A stretch of 64,000 bases of DNA from contig CAIJXV010000101.1 in assembly GCA_903824675.1 (NCBI GenBank), positions 29,585-93,584 on the forward strand, given 5' to 3'. Positions 1-8,791 of this stretch are shown in pieces (the first letter of the stretch is position 1; every line of letters begins with the position of its first letter). The notes under the pieces were generated by a model. That model did no database searches. It was not told the origin of the DNA and worked only from the letters and a program-made list of their open reading frames with translations. Made by a program: the position numbers and the translations under genes. The DNA is from an uncultured bacterium. Lineage in GTDB: Bacteria > Verrucomicrobiota > Kiritimatiellia > CAIKKV01 > CAIJXV01.

Positions 1-719
<719 letters not shown>

Positions 720-808
720 TCAGGTTTTCTGATCGGTTATTGACTTGAAAACTAGCAAGTTGTGGGAGGGAAAGCAAGTCTGATTCGGTTTTTAATAGGC
801 CCCCCGAA

Positions 809-835
809 TTGACTCATTGAAAATGTTACCGAAGC
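809..835 (+). repeat. Left terminal inverted repeat of the IS
   Basis: It begins TTGACTCATTGA and ends TGTTACCGAAGC. The reverse complement of 1962-1989 gives the same sequence with one extra base. A second, diverged copy in direct orientation follows at 866-892, 57 bp further in. Confidence 0.88.
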
Positions 836-865
836 CAGGAACGAAATAGGGCGGGAAGTGATTCG

Positions 866-892
866 TTGACTCATAATTGATGTTACCGAAAG
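866..892 (+). repeat. Subterminal copy of the IS end sequence
   Basis: It begins TTGACTCAT and ends TGATGTTACCGAAAG, in the same orientation as the left terminal repeat, with several differences in the middle. It lies between the left end and the transposase start. It could be an extra transposase-binding site or a relic of a nested insertion. Confidence 0.65.
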
Positions 893-904
893 GAGACATC
901 AAAA

Positions 905-1922
905 ATGGTCAACCAATCGAAGCGGGAATACTGGGCGGCGATCCTGGGGCGATATCGCCGTGCGGGGCGCAAATTCAAGCAAAAGATCCTGGACGAGTTC
1001 TGTTCCATATGCGGCTATCACCGGAAGCACGCTATCCGCTTGTTACGGCGAAGAGGGGTGGTGCGGCAAGAAGGCCGCGGCGCCAAGGTGCAATACGGGC
1101 CAGAGGTCATAGGAGTGCTGAAAGACCTTTGGTTGGCTTCGGATCGGTTGTGTTCGAAACTACTAAAAGCCGCGATTCCCGTCTGGTTGCCATTCTATCG
1201 ACAGAAGCATGAATTACCCAAAGACGTCTGTGCCGGCTATTGCGAGTCAGTCCCGCAACGCTGGATCGCCTGCTTAAACCGGTCCGCAAACAGTATGGCA
1301 CCCGGGGGCGGTGCGGAACCCGTCCGGGGATTCTTTTCCGACATCAGATTCCTAGCAAAACCGACAGGGCGGACATCACCCAGCCAGGTTATGTAGAGGC
1401 CGATACGGTGGCCCATTGCGGCAATTCATTGGATGGCAATTTCGTTTGGAGCCTTACGCTGACGGATATTTTCAGCGGTTGGACCGAAAACCGGGCCGTC
1501 TGGAATAAGGGCTATGGCGGCGTCAAACAAGCCATTCAAGAGATCGAGGCCGACTTGCCCTTCGCGCTGCTCGGGTTTCAAACCGATAATGGCGGAGAAT
1601 TCCTCAATCACCACCTTTATCGGTACTTCTCAGAACGCGACCTCCCCGTCGCCTTTACCCGCGGTCGTCCTTATCACAAAAATGATACGGCCCATGTGGA
1701 GCAGAAAAACTGGACGCATGTGCGGCTATTGCTGGGATATCAGCGCATTGAAAACGGGGACCTGATCCCAGCCATAGTAAATCCAAGATCGGTTCCCGTT
1801 ACATCAAAAAATATTCCACCCCCCCAATACCCTATCAGCGCCTGATGGAATTAGCGGAAGTTCTGGAGCCGTTGAAGGGTCACTTAACCGAGCTTTTTTG
1901 TAACCTGAATCCATTCGCTTAA
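905..1922 (+). pseudogene. Broken integrase-core (DDE) transposase
   Basis: Three reading frames together spell one transposase. The first (from ATG 905, with AAAGGAG upstream) gives an N-terminal helix-turn-helix region ending near LPFYRQKHELP. Around 1218-1234 the frame changes to RLLRVSPATLDRLLKPVRKQYG and the catalytic core: EADTVAHCG holds the first Asp, FQTDNGGEFLNHH the second Asp with a Glu, and RPYHKNDTAHVEQKNW follows. After NGDLIPAI a block of some tens of residues expected in the family is missing, and a third frame supplies SKIGSRYIKKY through LFCNLNPFA with stop at 1920-1922. At least two frameshifts plus a deletion make it non-functional. Confidence 0.88.
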
Positions 1923-1955
1923 AAAAACAGATTGACTATAAACAGTACCGGATTC

Positions 1956-2693
1956 TTAATCAGCTTCGGTAACATGTTTCAATGAGTCAACGCGCCCCTT
2001 GAGCGCGGGCAAGGTGACGATTCCTCCGGTTTCACGGCGGAAAACAGGGGCCGGTTTCGACAGCGGTTGGACTTTATGGGCCGACTCCACCCAGAGGGCA
2101 CCGTCGGAAGGGATGCCGTAACCGATGGCACCCGGTGTTTGTAACGTCAGCAGGGCGCGCAATTCCTCCCATTCGTCTTCCTCGGCATGCGTATCGCAAA
2201 AGACCGGGGCGATTCCGAGGCAGGGGAATCGTTCGGCTGACTCCGGATCCTCGGGATCCTGCCAGCGGACCCATTCGCGGGACAGCATGATACTGCCGGC
2301 AGAGAGGCCCAGAAAACGAATGCCTTCCGCCTGCAATTCGCGCAGGGTGTTCGACAGGTTGCATTGATCCAACAGGGCCATGCCCTCCTCAACATCGCCG
2401 CCGTTGATGAAAATGATCGGAAAAGGGTCAAGTAGCCGACGCCATTCGGCGGGATCGCGGGTGGGCGGATTAACGGTGGGGATGAGCCGGACCGCGCCGG
2501 CGCCGGCGGCATTCAGCCAACTCGTGGCCCAACGCAGGAAGGGTTTGTCATCGCCACTGGCGGCGCCGATGTAGGCGATGGCCGGCTCGGGCGGGAGATC
2601 GGCAAAAAACGGTTGCAGGAGGGGGCCGAAGGCGGGGGATCGGCCCGGGCCGCCGGCGAGAAGGAGAACGGGTTGGGGGAGCAGGTCAGGCAT
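1956..2693 (-). CDS. S51-type peptidase / class I glutamine amidotransferase-like protein
   Basis: A 245-residue member of the S51 serine peptidase fold (dipeptidase E and cyanophycinase relatives). Visible features are an N-terminal LLLAGGPGRS, an INGGDVEEG stretch near residue 98 (the GGN-like motif of the fold) and the nucleophile elbow GLSAGS at 129-134 with Ser131. The ATG at 2691-2693 overlaps the stop of the upstream adenylating enzyme by 8 bases, so translation is probably coupled; an in-frame extension further upstream would lie inside that gene and is less likely. The last 11 residues and the stop come from the insertion-sequence terminal repeat, so the native C-terminus was replaced, though little appears lost. 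Substrate unknown; a peptide or amide is likely from the family. Confidence 0.82.
   Translation of the reverse strand: MPDLLPQPVLLLAGGPGRSPAFGPLLQPFFADLPPEPAIAYIGAASGDDKPFLRWATSWLNAAGAGAVRLIPTVNPPTRDPAEWRRLLDPFPIIFINGGDVEEGMALLDQCNLSNTLRELQAEGIRFLGLSAGSIMLSREWVRWQDPEDPESAERFPCLGIAPVFCDTHAEEDEWEELRALLTLQTPGAIGYGIPSDGALWVESAHKVQPLSKPAPVFRRETGGIVTLPALKGRVDSLKHVTEAD
1962..1989 (-). repeat. Right terminal inverted repeat of the IS
   Basis: Begins GCTTCGGTAACATG and ends TTCAATGAGTCAA on the plus strand. It is the inverted match of 809-835 with one extra base. It is also coding: read on the minus strand it encodes the final residues of the S51-type peptidase. Confidence 0.88.
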
Positions 2694-4017
2694 GGGATGT
2701 CTCCAGGAGGGTTTCGGGGTCGAGGGGTAGATGGTTTTTAGCCAATCGGTTTTTAGCTGAAATTTCCGGGGGGACCCGCGGCACGAGATGGATCTCGACG
2801 TGCAGGGGCGCACCATAGAGCGATTCCAGGCATTGGCGGATGACGGAGTCGAGCCCGGCTGGCGTCGGGGGGGCGACGGCGGCATGGACGCGGAATGAAT
2901 TGAGGGTCAATTGTTCAACCTGGTATCCACGCAGCCCCGGCACTTGGGACAGGACTTCGTCCAACCGGTTGACGGTGACGGGGCGGTTGTCAAGGGTCAG
3001 GGTTACATCGCGAACCCGACCCTCGAGCGCTTCGAGGATCCAGCCATCGGTTCGCCCGCAGGGACAGGTTTGGGGGGCTGCGATGCGGGCCAGGTCGCTG
3101 ATGTCGAATCGGATGAGGGGGAGCCAGGGGTTCTTGAACGGGGTCACCAGGATGCGGCCGATCCGGGGATTGCCGAGGGTGGGGCTCCAGGTTTGAAAAT
3201 CAATCCGGCAGAAAGCGGTATTTTGATGATAGCGGCCGGCTTCGCACTCCATAAAGACATATCCGGCTTCGGTGGAGCCATAGGAATTGATGATCGGGCA
3301 GGCAAAGGCCTTGCGGATGGCTCGGAGAAACAGGCGGGACGGATATTCATAGGTGAGGATGATTACCGGCGGGCAATAACAGGATCGTTTCTGATCCAGG
3401 AGATAATGGGCAAAATCGGCGAGGAGGGAGGGGTTAGCTTCCAGCACGACCGGTTGAAACGTTTGCAGTTCCCTGATCATGCGCTCGTAATGGGCGGCAT
3501 CCCAGGCAAGAGGGTTGCTTTTTTCGTTAAGAAAAAGAAAGCGATCGGCACTTCGATCGGCAAAGGAGAGCGAACGATCGTCGTTGCGGATTCCGACACT
3601 GATGGGATTGGCGAGGATCGCTTCGGGGTGACGGCCGAGGGGGAGCCGCGCGGTATCAGAATGGAGGGCCCAGGCGGCGGTCTCGGAGTCGTTCCACCAG
3701 GTTTGGTTCCAGGGCAGGGAGACTCTTTCCTCCGTGGTGCCGCTGGTGTGAACCAATTCGATTTCCTGGGAATCGAGTCCCGCCTGCAACGTACGACCCA
3801 AAGGACGCAAGCCATCCGGAAAATGGCTGCGGATGTGGGCTTTGGAGGTGACCGGTAGGGCAGCGTAGCGCTCGTCGACCGGGTGATGGGAGCCGGGATC
3901 GAAGCGTTTCCAGTCGCGATAACCGGGAATCCATTCGAGGGCAAAATCCAAGACTTCCTGCGATCGGTGTTGATAGTCAGGCGTAAAAGAGGGACGAAGT
4001 CCGGGGAGCGGTTGCAT
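2686..4017 (-). CDS. Phenylacetate-CoA ligase-like adenylate-forming enzyme
   Basis: An acyl-adenylating enzyme of the PaaK-like branch of the ANL superfamily, 443 residues from the chosen start. The phosphate-binding motif HTSGTTEERVSLPWN is seen in the N-terminal third, INSYGSTEAGYVF is the adenine/acyl-site motif, and RFDISDLARI followed by CPCGRTDG is the hinge region typical of PaaK proteins. A C-terminal lid domain follows. Family members activate carboxylic acids as adenylates and usually transfer them to CoA; the substrate cannot be read from sequence. The ATG at 4015-4017 leaves room for a divergent promoter. An upstream ATG at 4116 (GAGG 10 nt ahead) would add 33 atypical residues and leave only 35 bp to the opposite gene. 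Its stop overlaps the S51 peptidase start, suggesting a two-gene operon. Confidence 0.8.
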   Translation of the reverse strand: MQPLPGLRPSFTPDYQHRSQEVLDFALEWIPGYRDWKRFDPGSHHPVDERYAALPVTSKAHIRSHFPDGLRPLGRTLQAGLDSQEIELVHTSGTTEERVSLPWNQTWWNDSETAAWALHSDTARLPLGRHPEAILANPISVGIRNDDRSLSFADRSADRFLFLNEKSNPLAWDAAHYERMIRELQTFQPVVLEANPSLLADFAHYLLDQKRSCYCPPVIILTYEYPSRLFLRAIRKAFACPIINSYGSTEAGYVFMECEAGRYHQNTAFCRIDFQTWSPTLGNPRIGRILVTPFKNPWLPLIRFDISDLARIAAPQTCPCGRTDGWILEALEGRVRDVTLTLDNRPVTVNRLDEVLSQVPGLRGYQVEQLTLNSFRVHAAVAPPTPAGLDSVIRQCLESLYGAPLHVEIHLVPRVPPEISAKNRLAKNHLPLDPETLLETSHA

Positions 4018-4151
4018 GTCGGACAGGATAGCAGTCTGGGATGGGTAAGGAAATTCAAATATTAATCTCACGGTTGATATTTTAGTTCCAGCTTGCGTCG
4101 TTGAATCTATTGGCATAAAACGATTGCCTCAAACATTCAGAAAGGGTCCTG

Positions 4152-5150
4152 ATGACAGCCTGTTGGATGAAAGGTGATTTGCACGTCCATTCCGCCTTGG
4201 ACAGCGATGGATTTTTGCCCATCGAAGAAATTGTCCGCCGATCCAGGCCATTTTGTGATTTCTTAGCCATCAGCGGACATGCTCTCCAATCAGACGAATG
4301 GGGGGGCGATCAATATCGCGATGTTCTGGCGGCCCGTAAAAAATATCCCGACACCTTTCTGTTCCATCTCGCCGAGTGGGAGTTCCCTATTCCCCGTCAT
4401 GTGATTGCGTTCACAACCCCGGATTGGCGTGAATTCGAGCTTCAGCGTGAAGTGGTGCGGCAATTTGACCGGAAACGGGATGTCATCGGGCGGGCCAAAG
4501 CCTTGGAAGCGCTTCGTTATATTGAAACTCACTGGCCGGACCAGGCGCTCATGATCTTTAATCATCCGAATTCCCCCGCAGTTCCGTTCGAGGACCTTGA
4601 AGCCCTGGCCGCGTCCCCTGTTTTTAAAATTCTGGCCTGCTATGACCGCGGCGAACGCCGGGCTCCGCAAACCTGGGAGGTCGGCGCCGAATGGGACCGC
4701 CTGCTGTGCCTGGGGCATCGGATATGGACGCGGTTTGGCTCCGATTTTCATCGTCATTTTGAAGATGGACACACGGACTATTATCCGGGCGAATTCGTGC
4801 AGGACCATCTCTGGGTCCAGGAACGGAGCTACCGGGGGATTTACAACGCCTACCGGGACGGTGCGTTCTTTTGCACTGTGGACAACCTGGTGAGCCGCCT
4901 GACCCTGGTCCGGGTCGATCAGCGGTTGCGTGTGGCTTTCCAATGCGGTGAACCCGTGGAAAAATTCGAAGTCATTGGTGACGGAAAAATCCTGATGACC
5001 GTAACGAATATCGACGAACATTTTGACCGGGAGTTGGACGTTCCTCCCGCCGGTTATTACCGGTTGCGCGGGCATGGTTATGAAAAGAAGCGGCGCTATA
5101 CGGATGGCACCTATGTGCCGGTGTTCCTCGGCAACCCCCTGTTTGTCTAA
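4152..5150 (+). CDS. PHP-domain metal-dependent phosphoesterase
   Basis: A 332-residue protein opening with MTACWMKGDLHVHSALDSDG. DLHVHS at residues 9-14 is the first metal-binding motif of the PHP (polymerase and histidinol phosphatase) domain. Further metal ligands are plausible in ISGHAL, the HLAEWEFPIPRHVIAF stretch, FNHPNSP and GSDFHRH. The C-terminal 90 residues form a beta-rich extension (VDNLVSRLTLVRVDQRLRV onward) like the extra domain on stand-alone PHP phosphoesterases. AAAGGG precedes the ATG. It is probably co-transcribed with the sugar-phosphate isomerase gene 51 bp downstream, so a role in sugar phosphate metabolism is plausible but not demonstrated. Confidence 0.83.
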   Translation: MTACWMKGDLHVHSALDSDGFLPIEEIVRRSRPFCDFLAISGHALQSDEWGGDQYRDVLAARKKYPDTFLFHLAEWEFPIPRHVIAFTTPDWREFELQREVVRQFDRKRDVIGRAKALEALRYIETHWPDQALMIFNHPNSPAVPFEDLEALAASPVFKILACYDRGERRAPQTWEVGAEWDRLLCLGHRIWTRFGSDFHRHFEDGHTDYYPGEFVQDHLWVQERSYRGIYNAYRDGAFFCTVDNLVSRLTLVRVDQRLRVAFQCGEPVEKFEVIGDGKILMTVTNIDEHFDRELDVPPAGYYRLRGHGYEKKRRYTDGTYVPVFLGNPLFV

Positions 5151-5201
5151 CGCCATCCCGTCTGTCTGGGTAATGCATTTTTCTGAAAGGTTGTTAAGCT
5201 T

Positions 5202-5978
5202 ATGTATTCCTATCTGGTCCGTCCCCTCTATCCTACGGATTTTCTGAAGCGGCATGGGGTGGGCGTTGAAGCGCATCTGGGGCGCTATGACAAACTCGAG
5301 AACTGGCCGCAGTATGTTCCCTTTGTGGGCGGCATCCATCTGCCGTATTCGCAACTGAATATCGCGGCACTCGACGATGCGACCCGGGCCCAATCCATCG
5401 AGGCGGTGAAGGCGGCGATTCAAAAGGCCACCCTCTATCCTGTGGAGCGGCTGGTGATGCATCTGACAGCGGTGGAGATTATGGATGATCAGGTGGTGGG
5501 CGCCTATGATCGCCTGATCGACGGACTCCGGGATCTGGCCGCCTACGCCGCTACGCACCGGCGGATTTTATGTCTGGAAAACACCTGCAATGTCTGGAAT
5601 CCCACCCAGCGCCGCTGGGGTGTTTCCAGTGCGGAATGGCGCCGGGTCTGGCGGGATGTGGATCGGGCCAATGTGAAAAGGACGCTGGATACCAGTCACG
5701 CCGCCACCGCCGTGATGGACCTCGAAACTCCCGAAAAACGGGTCGAGGCGATCTGGGATTTCCTGGTCGATGCCGATGCGATTGAACGGGTGCACTGGTC
5801 GGATTCAATCCTGGGGCCGGACCAGATCAAAAAAGACCGGCACTTGGTTCCCGGTCAGGGAGACCTGCCCCTGGCCTTCCATCGCGCCATTGCCGGCTTA
5901 TCTGCCGTTAAACTCCTGGAGCAAACCAGCCCGGCAGAAGAAATTGCGAAGGGATTGAGTTTCGTTCAGTCATTGTGA
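5202..5978 (+). CDS. Sugar phosphate isomerase/epimerase (xylose isomerase-like TIM barrel)
   Basis: A 258-residue AP-endonuclease-2/xylose-isomerase-like TIM barrel. Alternating strands are recognisable (GIHLPYSQ, RLVMHLTA, RILCLENTCN, VKRTLDTSHA, IERVHWSDS). Glu in LCLENT, Asp/His in LDTSH and His in VHWSD are probable metal ligands, and a GQGDLP segment near the end matches the family motif. Substrate specificity cannot be read. It follows the PHP phosphoesterase gene in the same direction and converges on a methyltransferase gene, with a terminator-like hairpin directly after it. It is shorter and different from the EboE isomerase-like proteins, so it is not tied to the ebo-like cluster at 23-31 kb. 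Confidence 0.8.
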   Translation: MYSYLVRPLYPTDFLKRHGVGVEAHLGRYDKLENWPQYVPFVGGIHLPYSQLNIAALDDATRAQSIEAVKAAIQKATLYPVERLVMHLTAVEIMDDQVVGAYDRLIDGLRDLAAYAATHRRILCLENTCNVWNPTQRRWGVSSAEWRRVWRDVDRANVKRTLDTSHAATAVMDLETPEKRVEAIWDFLVDADAIERVHWSDSILGPDQIKKDRHLVPGQGDLPLAFHRAIAGLSAVKLLEQTSPAEEIAKGLSFVQSL

Positions 5979-6011
5979 GGCTCGGATAAATAGACGGCAA
6001 CAGAGATGCCG

Positions 6012-6047
6012 CTGCCGGGCGTTCCAAGGACGGCAGATCAATTTTTT
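6012..6047 (+). terminator. Probable intrinsic terminator after the sugar isomerase gene
   Basis: CTGCCG (6012-6017) pairs with CGGCAG (6031-6036), and a run of six T follows at 6042-6047. The stem is short and the loop is 13 nt, so termination may be weak. The T-run overlaps the 3' end of the convergent methyltransferase gene. Confidence 0.4.
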
Positions 6048-6706
6048 ATTTCACACTGCAAAGGGCCCAATAGCGCCCATTTTCGATGATCCGTTTGACG
6101 GACCTCCAAGTTCAGACGGCGGGCGAGGAAGATCAGGGATTCCGGGCAGAGGAACCGCAGATGGGTGGGATCGTTCATATACCACCAGGTCGCGGGGAGC
6201 TGTCCAGGGGTGAGCAATTCAGTGCGAAGATAGAGAAGGCCGTTGGGGGCCAGAGACTGGCGGATCAAGAGCAGTTCGGAGTTGAGATCCCGCAGGTGTT
6301 CGAAAACCTCGCAGAGGATAATGGCATCGAAGGGCGGGGTGGCGGGGGGCAGGGGCAGGTTATACAGCGGATCATAGGCGACGGCATCCTGACCGGACTG
6401 GCGAAGCAGGCGGGCCAGAACGCTCTCTGGGCCTGAACCAAAATCGAGGACTCGACAGGGTTGATTGATGAACGAACGGAAATGTCCGGCGATGTTCCCG
6501 AGGTATTCGCGGTAGCCGGGGTTATCCCAGCGATTATCGTGGAGATCATAACGAGTCTTTTCCTGCACGCGGGTAGGCCAGTGGGACGGATTGACGACGA
6601 TTTGGCGACAGGCCGGGCATTGCGACATGGGGCGTCCCTGCACCCTTCCAAGCGCCATCGGTGATGGGTGCCGGCACAAATCGCAGGGGCTGGGGGAACA
6701 GGGCAT
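6038..6706 (-). CDS. Class I SAM-dependent methyltransferase with N-terminal zinc ribbon
   Basis: A 222-residue protein. The N-terminus carries CDLCRHPS and, about 20 residues later, CPACRQ, four cysteines that look like a small zinc ribbon. A Rossmann methyltransferase domain follows: VLDFGSGPESVLARLL is the SAM-binding glycine motif, FDAIILCEVFEHLRD is the strand-4 region and LAPNGLLYLRTELL the post-motif strand. This arrangement is typical of type 11/12 methyltransferases that act on small molecules or sugar intermediates; the substrate is unknown. It stands 41 bp downstream of the DUF151/UVR gene, in the same direction, and may share its transcript. Upstream ATGs within the frame are not favoured because the zinc ribbon begins at residue 8. 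Confidence 0.82.
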   Translation of the reverse strand: MPCSPSPCDLCRHPSPMALGRVQGRPMSQCPACRQIVVNPSHWPTRVQEKTRYDLHDNRWDNPGYREYLGNIAGHFRSFINQPCRVLDFGSGPESVLARLLRQSGQDAVAYDPLYNLPLPPATPPFDAIILCEVFEHLRDLNSELLLIRQSLAPNGLLYLRTELLTPGQLPATWWYMNDPTHLRFLCPESLIFLARRLNLEVRQTDHRKWALLGPLQCEIKN

Positions 6707-6747
6707 GTCGATCCCATGGACACGGTTTTTATGCGCTATCCGCGCAT

Positions 6748-7320
6748 TTAATTCCCGGAGTGGGGATGATCCAACCGACGGATTTCATCCCGGATTCGGG
6801 CGGCCTCTTCATAGTGCTCTTCCGCAACGGCCTGGGTTAACTGCGCCTGGAGCGCTGTGAGGGGACTGCGGACGGGAGGATGATGCGGGGCGGCGGGATC
6901 GGTAGAAACGACTTTGCCGGTTTTGTCATCGATTTGAATGCCGGCCTGAGTCATGACGCTGAGTGCGACATAGATCGGAGAGTCACAGCGGAGGGCGAGC
7001 GCGACGGCGTCACTGGGGCGGGCATCCAAGGTGAATTCAAGCCCGTCGTGTTCCAGGAGGAGCCGGGCAAAAAAGGTGCTTTCCTGGAGCGAATGAATAT
7101 CCACCCGCTTCAGCCGACACTCGAGACAATCGAGCAGGTTTTTAAAGAGATCGTGGGTGATGGGCCGCGGAACGGCAGTACCGGACATCTGGAGCGCGAT
7201 GGACTGGGCCTCGGCGGCCCCGATGAAAATCGGCAGCGTTCGCGGGTCGGCGGTCCCCTTGAGCAGGAGGACGAATCCCATTTTGGACAACGAGAGATGT
7301 GAAACGCGGACCTGGATCAT
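6748..7320 (-). CDS. Bifunctional nuclease-domain (DUF151) protein with UVR motif
   Basis: A 190-residue protein. Residues 1 to about 130 match the BFN/DUF151 fold: MGFVLLLKGTADPRTLPIFIGAAEAQSIAL, then TFFARLLLEHDGLEFTLDARPSDAVALALR, the conserved core. The C-terminal tail (LQAQLTQAVAEEHYEEAARIRDEIRRL) is a UvrB/UvrC-interaction (UVR) coiled motif. Proteins of this architecture are widespread in bacteria; DNase/RNase activity has been reported for a plant relative, and the bacterial role is unsettled. Its ATG overlaps the stop of the upstream mannitol-dehydrogenase-family gene by 4 bases (ATGA), implying translational coupling. Confidence 0.87.
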   Translation of the reverse strand: MIQVRVSHLSLSKMGFVLLLKGTADPRTLPIFIGAAEAQSIALQMSGTAVPRPITHDLFKNLLDCLECRLKRVDIHSLQESTFFARLLLEHDGLEFTLDARPSDAVALALRCDSPIYVALSVMTQAGIQIDDKTGKVVSTDPAAPHHPPVRSPLTALQAQLTQAVAEEHYEEAARIRDEIRRLDHPHSGN

Positions 7321-8573
7321 AGCCCTTTCTCCAAGAGTTCGGAGGTCGCCGCATCGATGAGCCCGATGAGTGCGCGTCCCTCCGGAGAGGCCGCCTGGTC
7401 AGCGCCCCAGAGATCGGCCCATTCCGGCGGGGGTGTCGGCTGAATTTCACGGTTCAATTGAAGACGGGCAGCGGCGGCACCGAGGGCATACAGGCGGGGT
7501 TGTCCGCCAAACTGGCGCACGAGACGCAACGTGCCGATGAGGCGGTCATCCCAGCCCAGCTTGCGTTGGGGATCGCGGATGACGCGATCGACGGCATCGC
7601 GGAGATGCGGATTGACCATGCGTTCGAGAAGGTCGTCAACATAGGATTGGTAACCCCGGGGGGAGAAGAGAGGGTCCAATCCGGGATACTTACGGCAGAG
7701 CGCTTCGCCGGATTCGGTCAGGAAGGCCTTGCGGGCGATGGACATTAATTCCGGCTGGTCAGCGGCTTGGGAGATAAAGGTGAGCCCGCGGCGTTGAGCC
7801 AGGAAACCGAGGAGGGCGTGGGTGGCATTATGACCATAGAGTTTGGCTTCCTCAAAGGGCAGCAGGTTTTCTTTTTCCTCGAAGACGGAGATGCCGCGCT
7901 GGAAACCGGGGATGCGGATGTGAGAGATGAGAATCCGGTTGAACGCTTCGACCAGAAAACAACGATCGGTGGAGGGCGTAATGGGAATGAGGTTTTGTTC
8001 GCGGATCTGAGCGGGATCAGAAACCGTTCCGCTCATTTTTCCAATGACCGTGTTGAGGATCTGGATGCCCTGGAAGGGGTGAAGGGTGGGGTTGCCACCC
8101 AGGGCGGGCGCGAGCGCTTCGCCGAGGATTTCAGCGGCGTGATTGTGGTTTTCCGCCGTGTATAGAACGGCCGGGTGGGGCGCGGATGAACGGGCTCGAA
8201 GCGCCCAGCCTGCGGTGAGGAGATCAACGACGGAGGCCGCGCCCCCGGTGCCGTAAAATTTAACACTGGGCAGGGCGGTTGCGAGTTCATCCGCTTCGGC
8301 AATCGCCTCGATCAGGCGGGCCCGATCCTGTTCATCGTTGGGGTTGAGAATCTCGATGCCGGTGATCGTTTCCCGGTGGATGCCGTCACGGGCGGCGACA
8401 TTCAGGCCATAGCGCCCCCCGTTGCGCTTGAGGGCGGCCACGGCTTCGGGCATGACTTCGGCCACGACCATCCGGGAAAACCGTCCGGTTTTGAAGGCCT
8501 CATAGAGAAATAAGCCTGCCTGAATGGCGCCGAATCCGAAACCGACAAAAGTTCGTTTTGTTTGCAAAGGCAT
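7317..8573 (-). CDS. Mannitol dehydrogenase-family polyol (phosphate) oxidoreductase
   Basis: A 418-residue polyol-specific long-chain dehydrogenase. The N-terminal Rossmann segment is FVGFGFGAIQAGLFL (residues 9-23), with an acidic VVAEV strand end that suggests NAD. The catalytic signature K-x4-N-x2-H is present as KLYGHNATH (Lys244, Asn249, His252). An ENHNH motif near residue 141 and STDRCFLVEAF near 201 also fit the family. Substrates in the family include mannitol 1-phosphate, fructuronate, altronate and arabinitol; this one is not close enough to any for a firm name. It overlaps the next gene by 4 bases. The ATG at 8571-8573 is the first plausible start after the stop-rich intergenic region. 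Confidence 0.82.
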   Translation of the reverse strand: MPLQTKRTFVGFGFGAIQAGLFLYEAFKTGRFSRMVVAEVMPEAVAALKRNGGRYGLNVAARDGIHRETITGIEILNPNDEQDRARLIEAIAEADELATALPSVKFYGTGGAASVVDLLTAGWALRARSSAPHPAVLYTAENHNHAAEILGEALAPALGGNPTLHPFQGIQILNTVIGKMSGTVSDPAQIREQNLIPITPSTDRCFLVEAFNRILISHIRIPGFQRGISVFEEKENLLPFEEAKLYGHNATHALLGFLAQRRGLTFISQAADQPELMSIARKAFLTESGEALCRKYPGLDPLFSPRGYQSYVDDLLERMVNPHLRDAVDRVIRDPQRKLGWDDRLIGTLRLVRQFGGQPRLYALGAAAARLQLNREIQPTPPPEWADLWGADQAASPEGRALIGLIDAATSELLEKGL

Positions 8574-8791
8574 ACGTTGAACTTATCTTATTTCTGCGCC
8601 AAAGGCACGAAAATAACAAGCTGACAGAAAAAAACAAGCCGCCCGGCCTGCGCCCCTTCGAAATCGACATCTAATCAAACAGTGTGCCGTGAAGGGTGTT
8701 GACGTGGCAACGGGATAAATGGAATATACGATGATGTCCATTACCCTGAAGGGGCATCTTTCATCTTCGAAAACCAAGCCGGAACATATTT

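Larger units (their letters stand above)
809..1989 (+). mobile_element. Decayed insertion sequence (integrase-core type) with terminal inverted repeats
   Basis: A 1.18-kb element is bounded by matching inverted ends at 809-835 and 1962-1989, which agree over 27 positions with one inserted base. It contains the remains of a DDE integrase-core transposase. The right end lies inside the 3' end of the neighbouring minus-strand peptidase gene. No target-site duplication is evident flanking the ends, and the transposase is frameshifted and internally deleted, so the copy cannot move by itself. Intact relatives of such transposases are longer, consistent with an internal deletion. The family name is not assigned here. 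Confidence 0.85.

Noticed and set aside
5202..5978. EboE (sugar-isomerase-like) partner of the ebo-like cluster
   Set aside because: The protein is much shorter than EboE-type proteins, lies 20 kb away and pairs with a PHP phosphoesterase.
8583..8777. Small minus-strand gene upstream of the mannitol-dehydrogenase-family gene
   Set aside because: The 64-codon frame has no ribosome-binding site, no domain and an odd Cys/Arg/Phe-rich composition.
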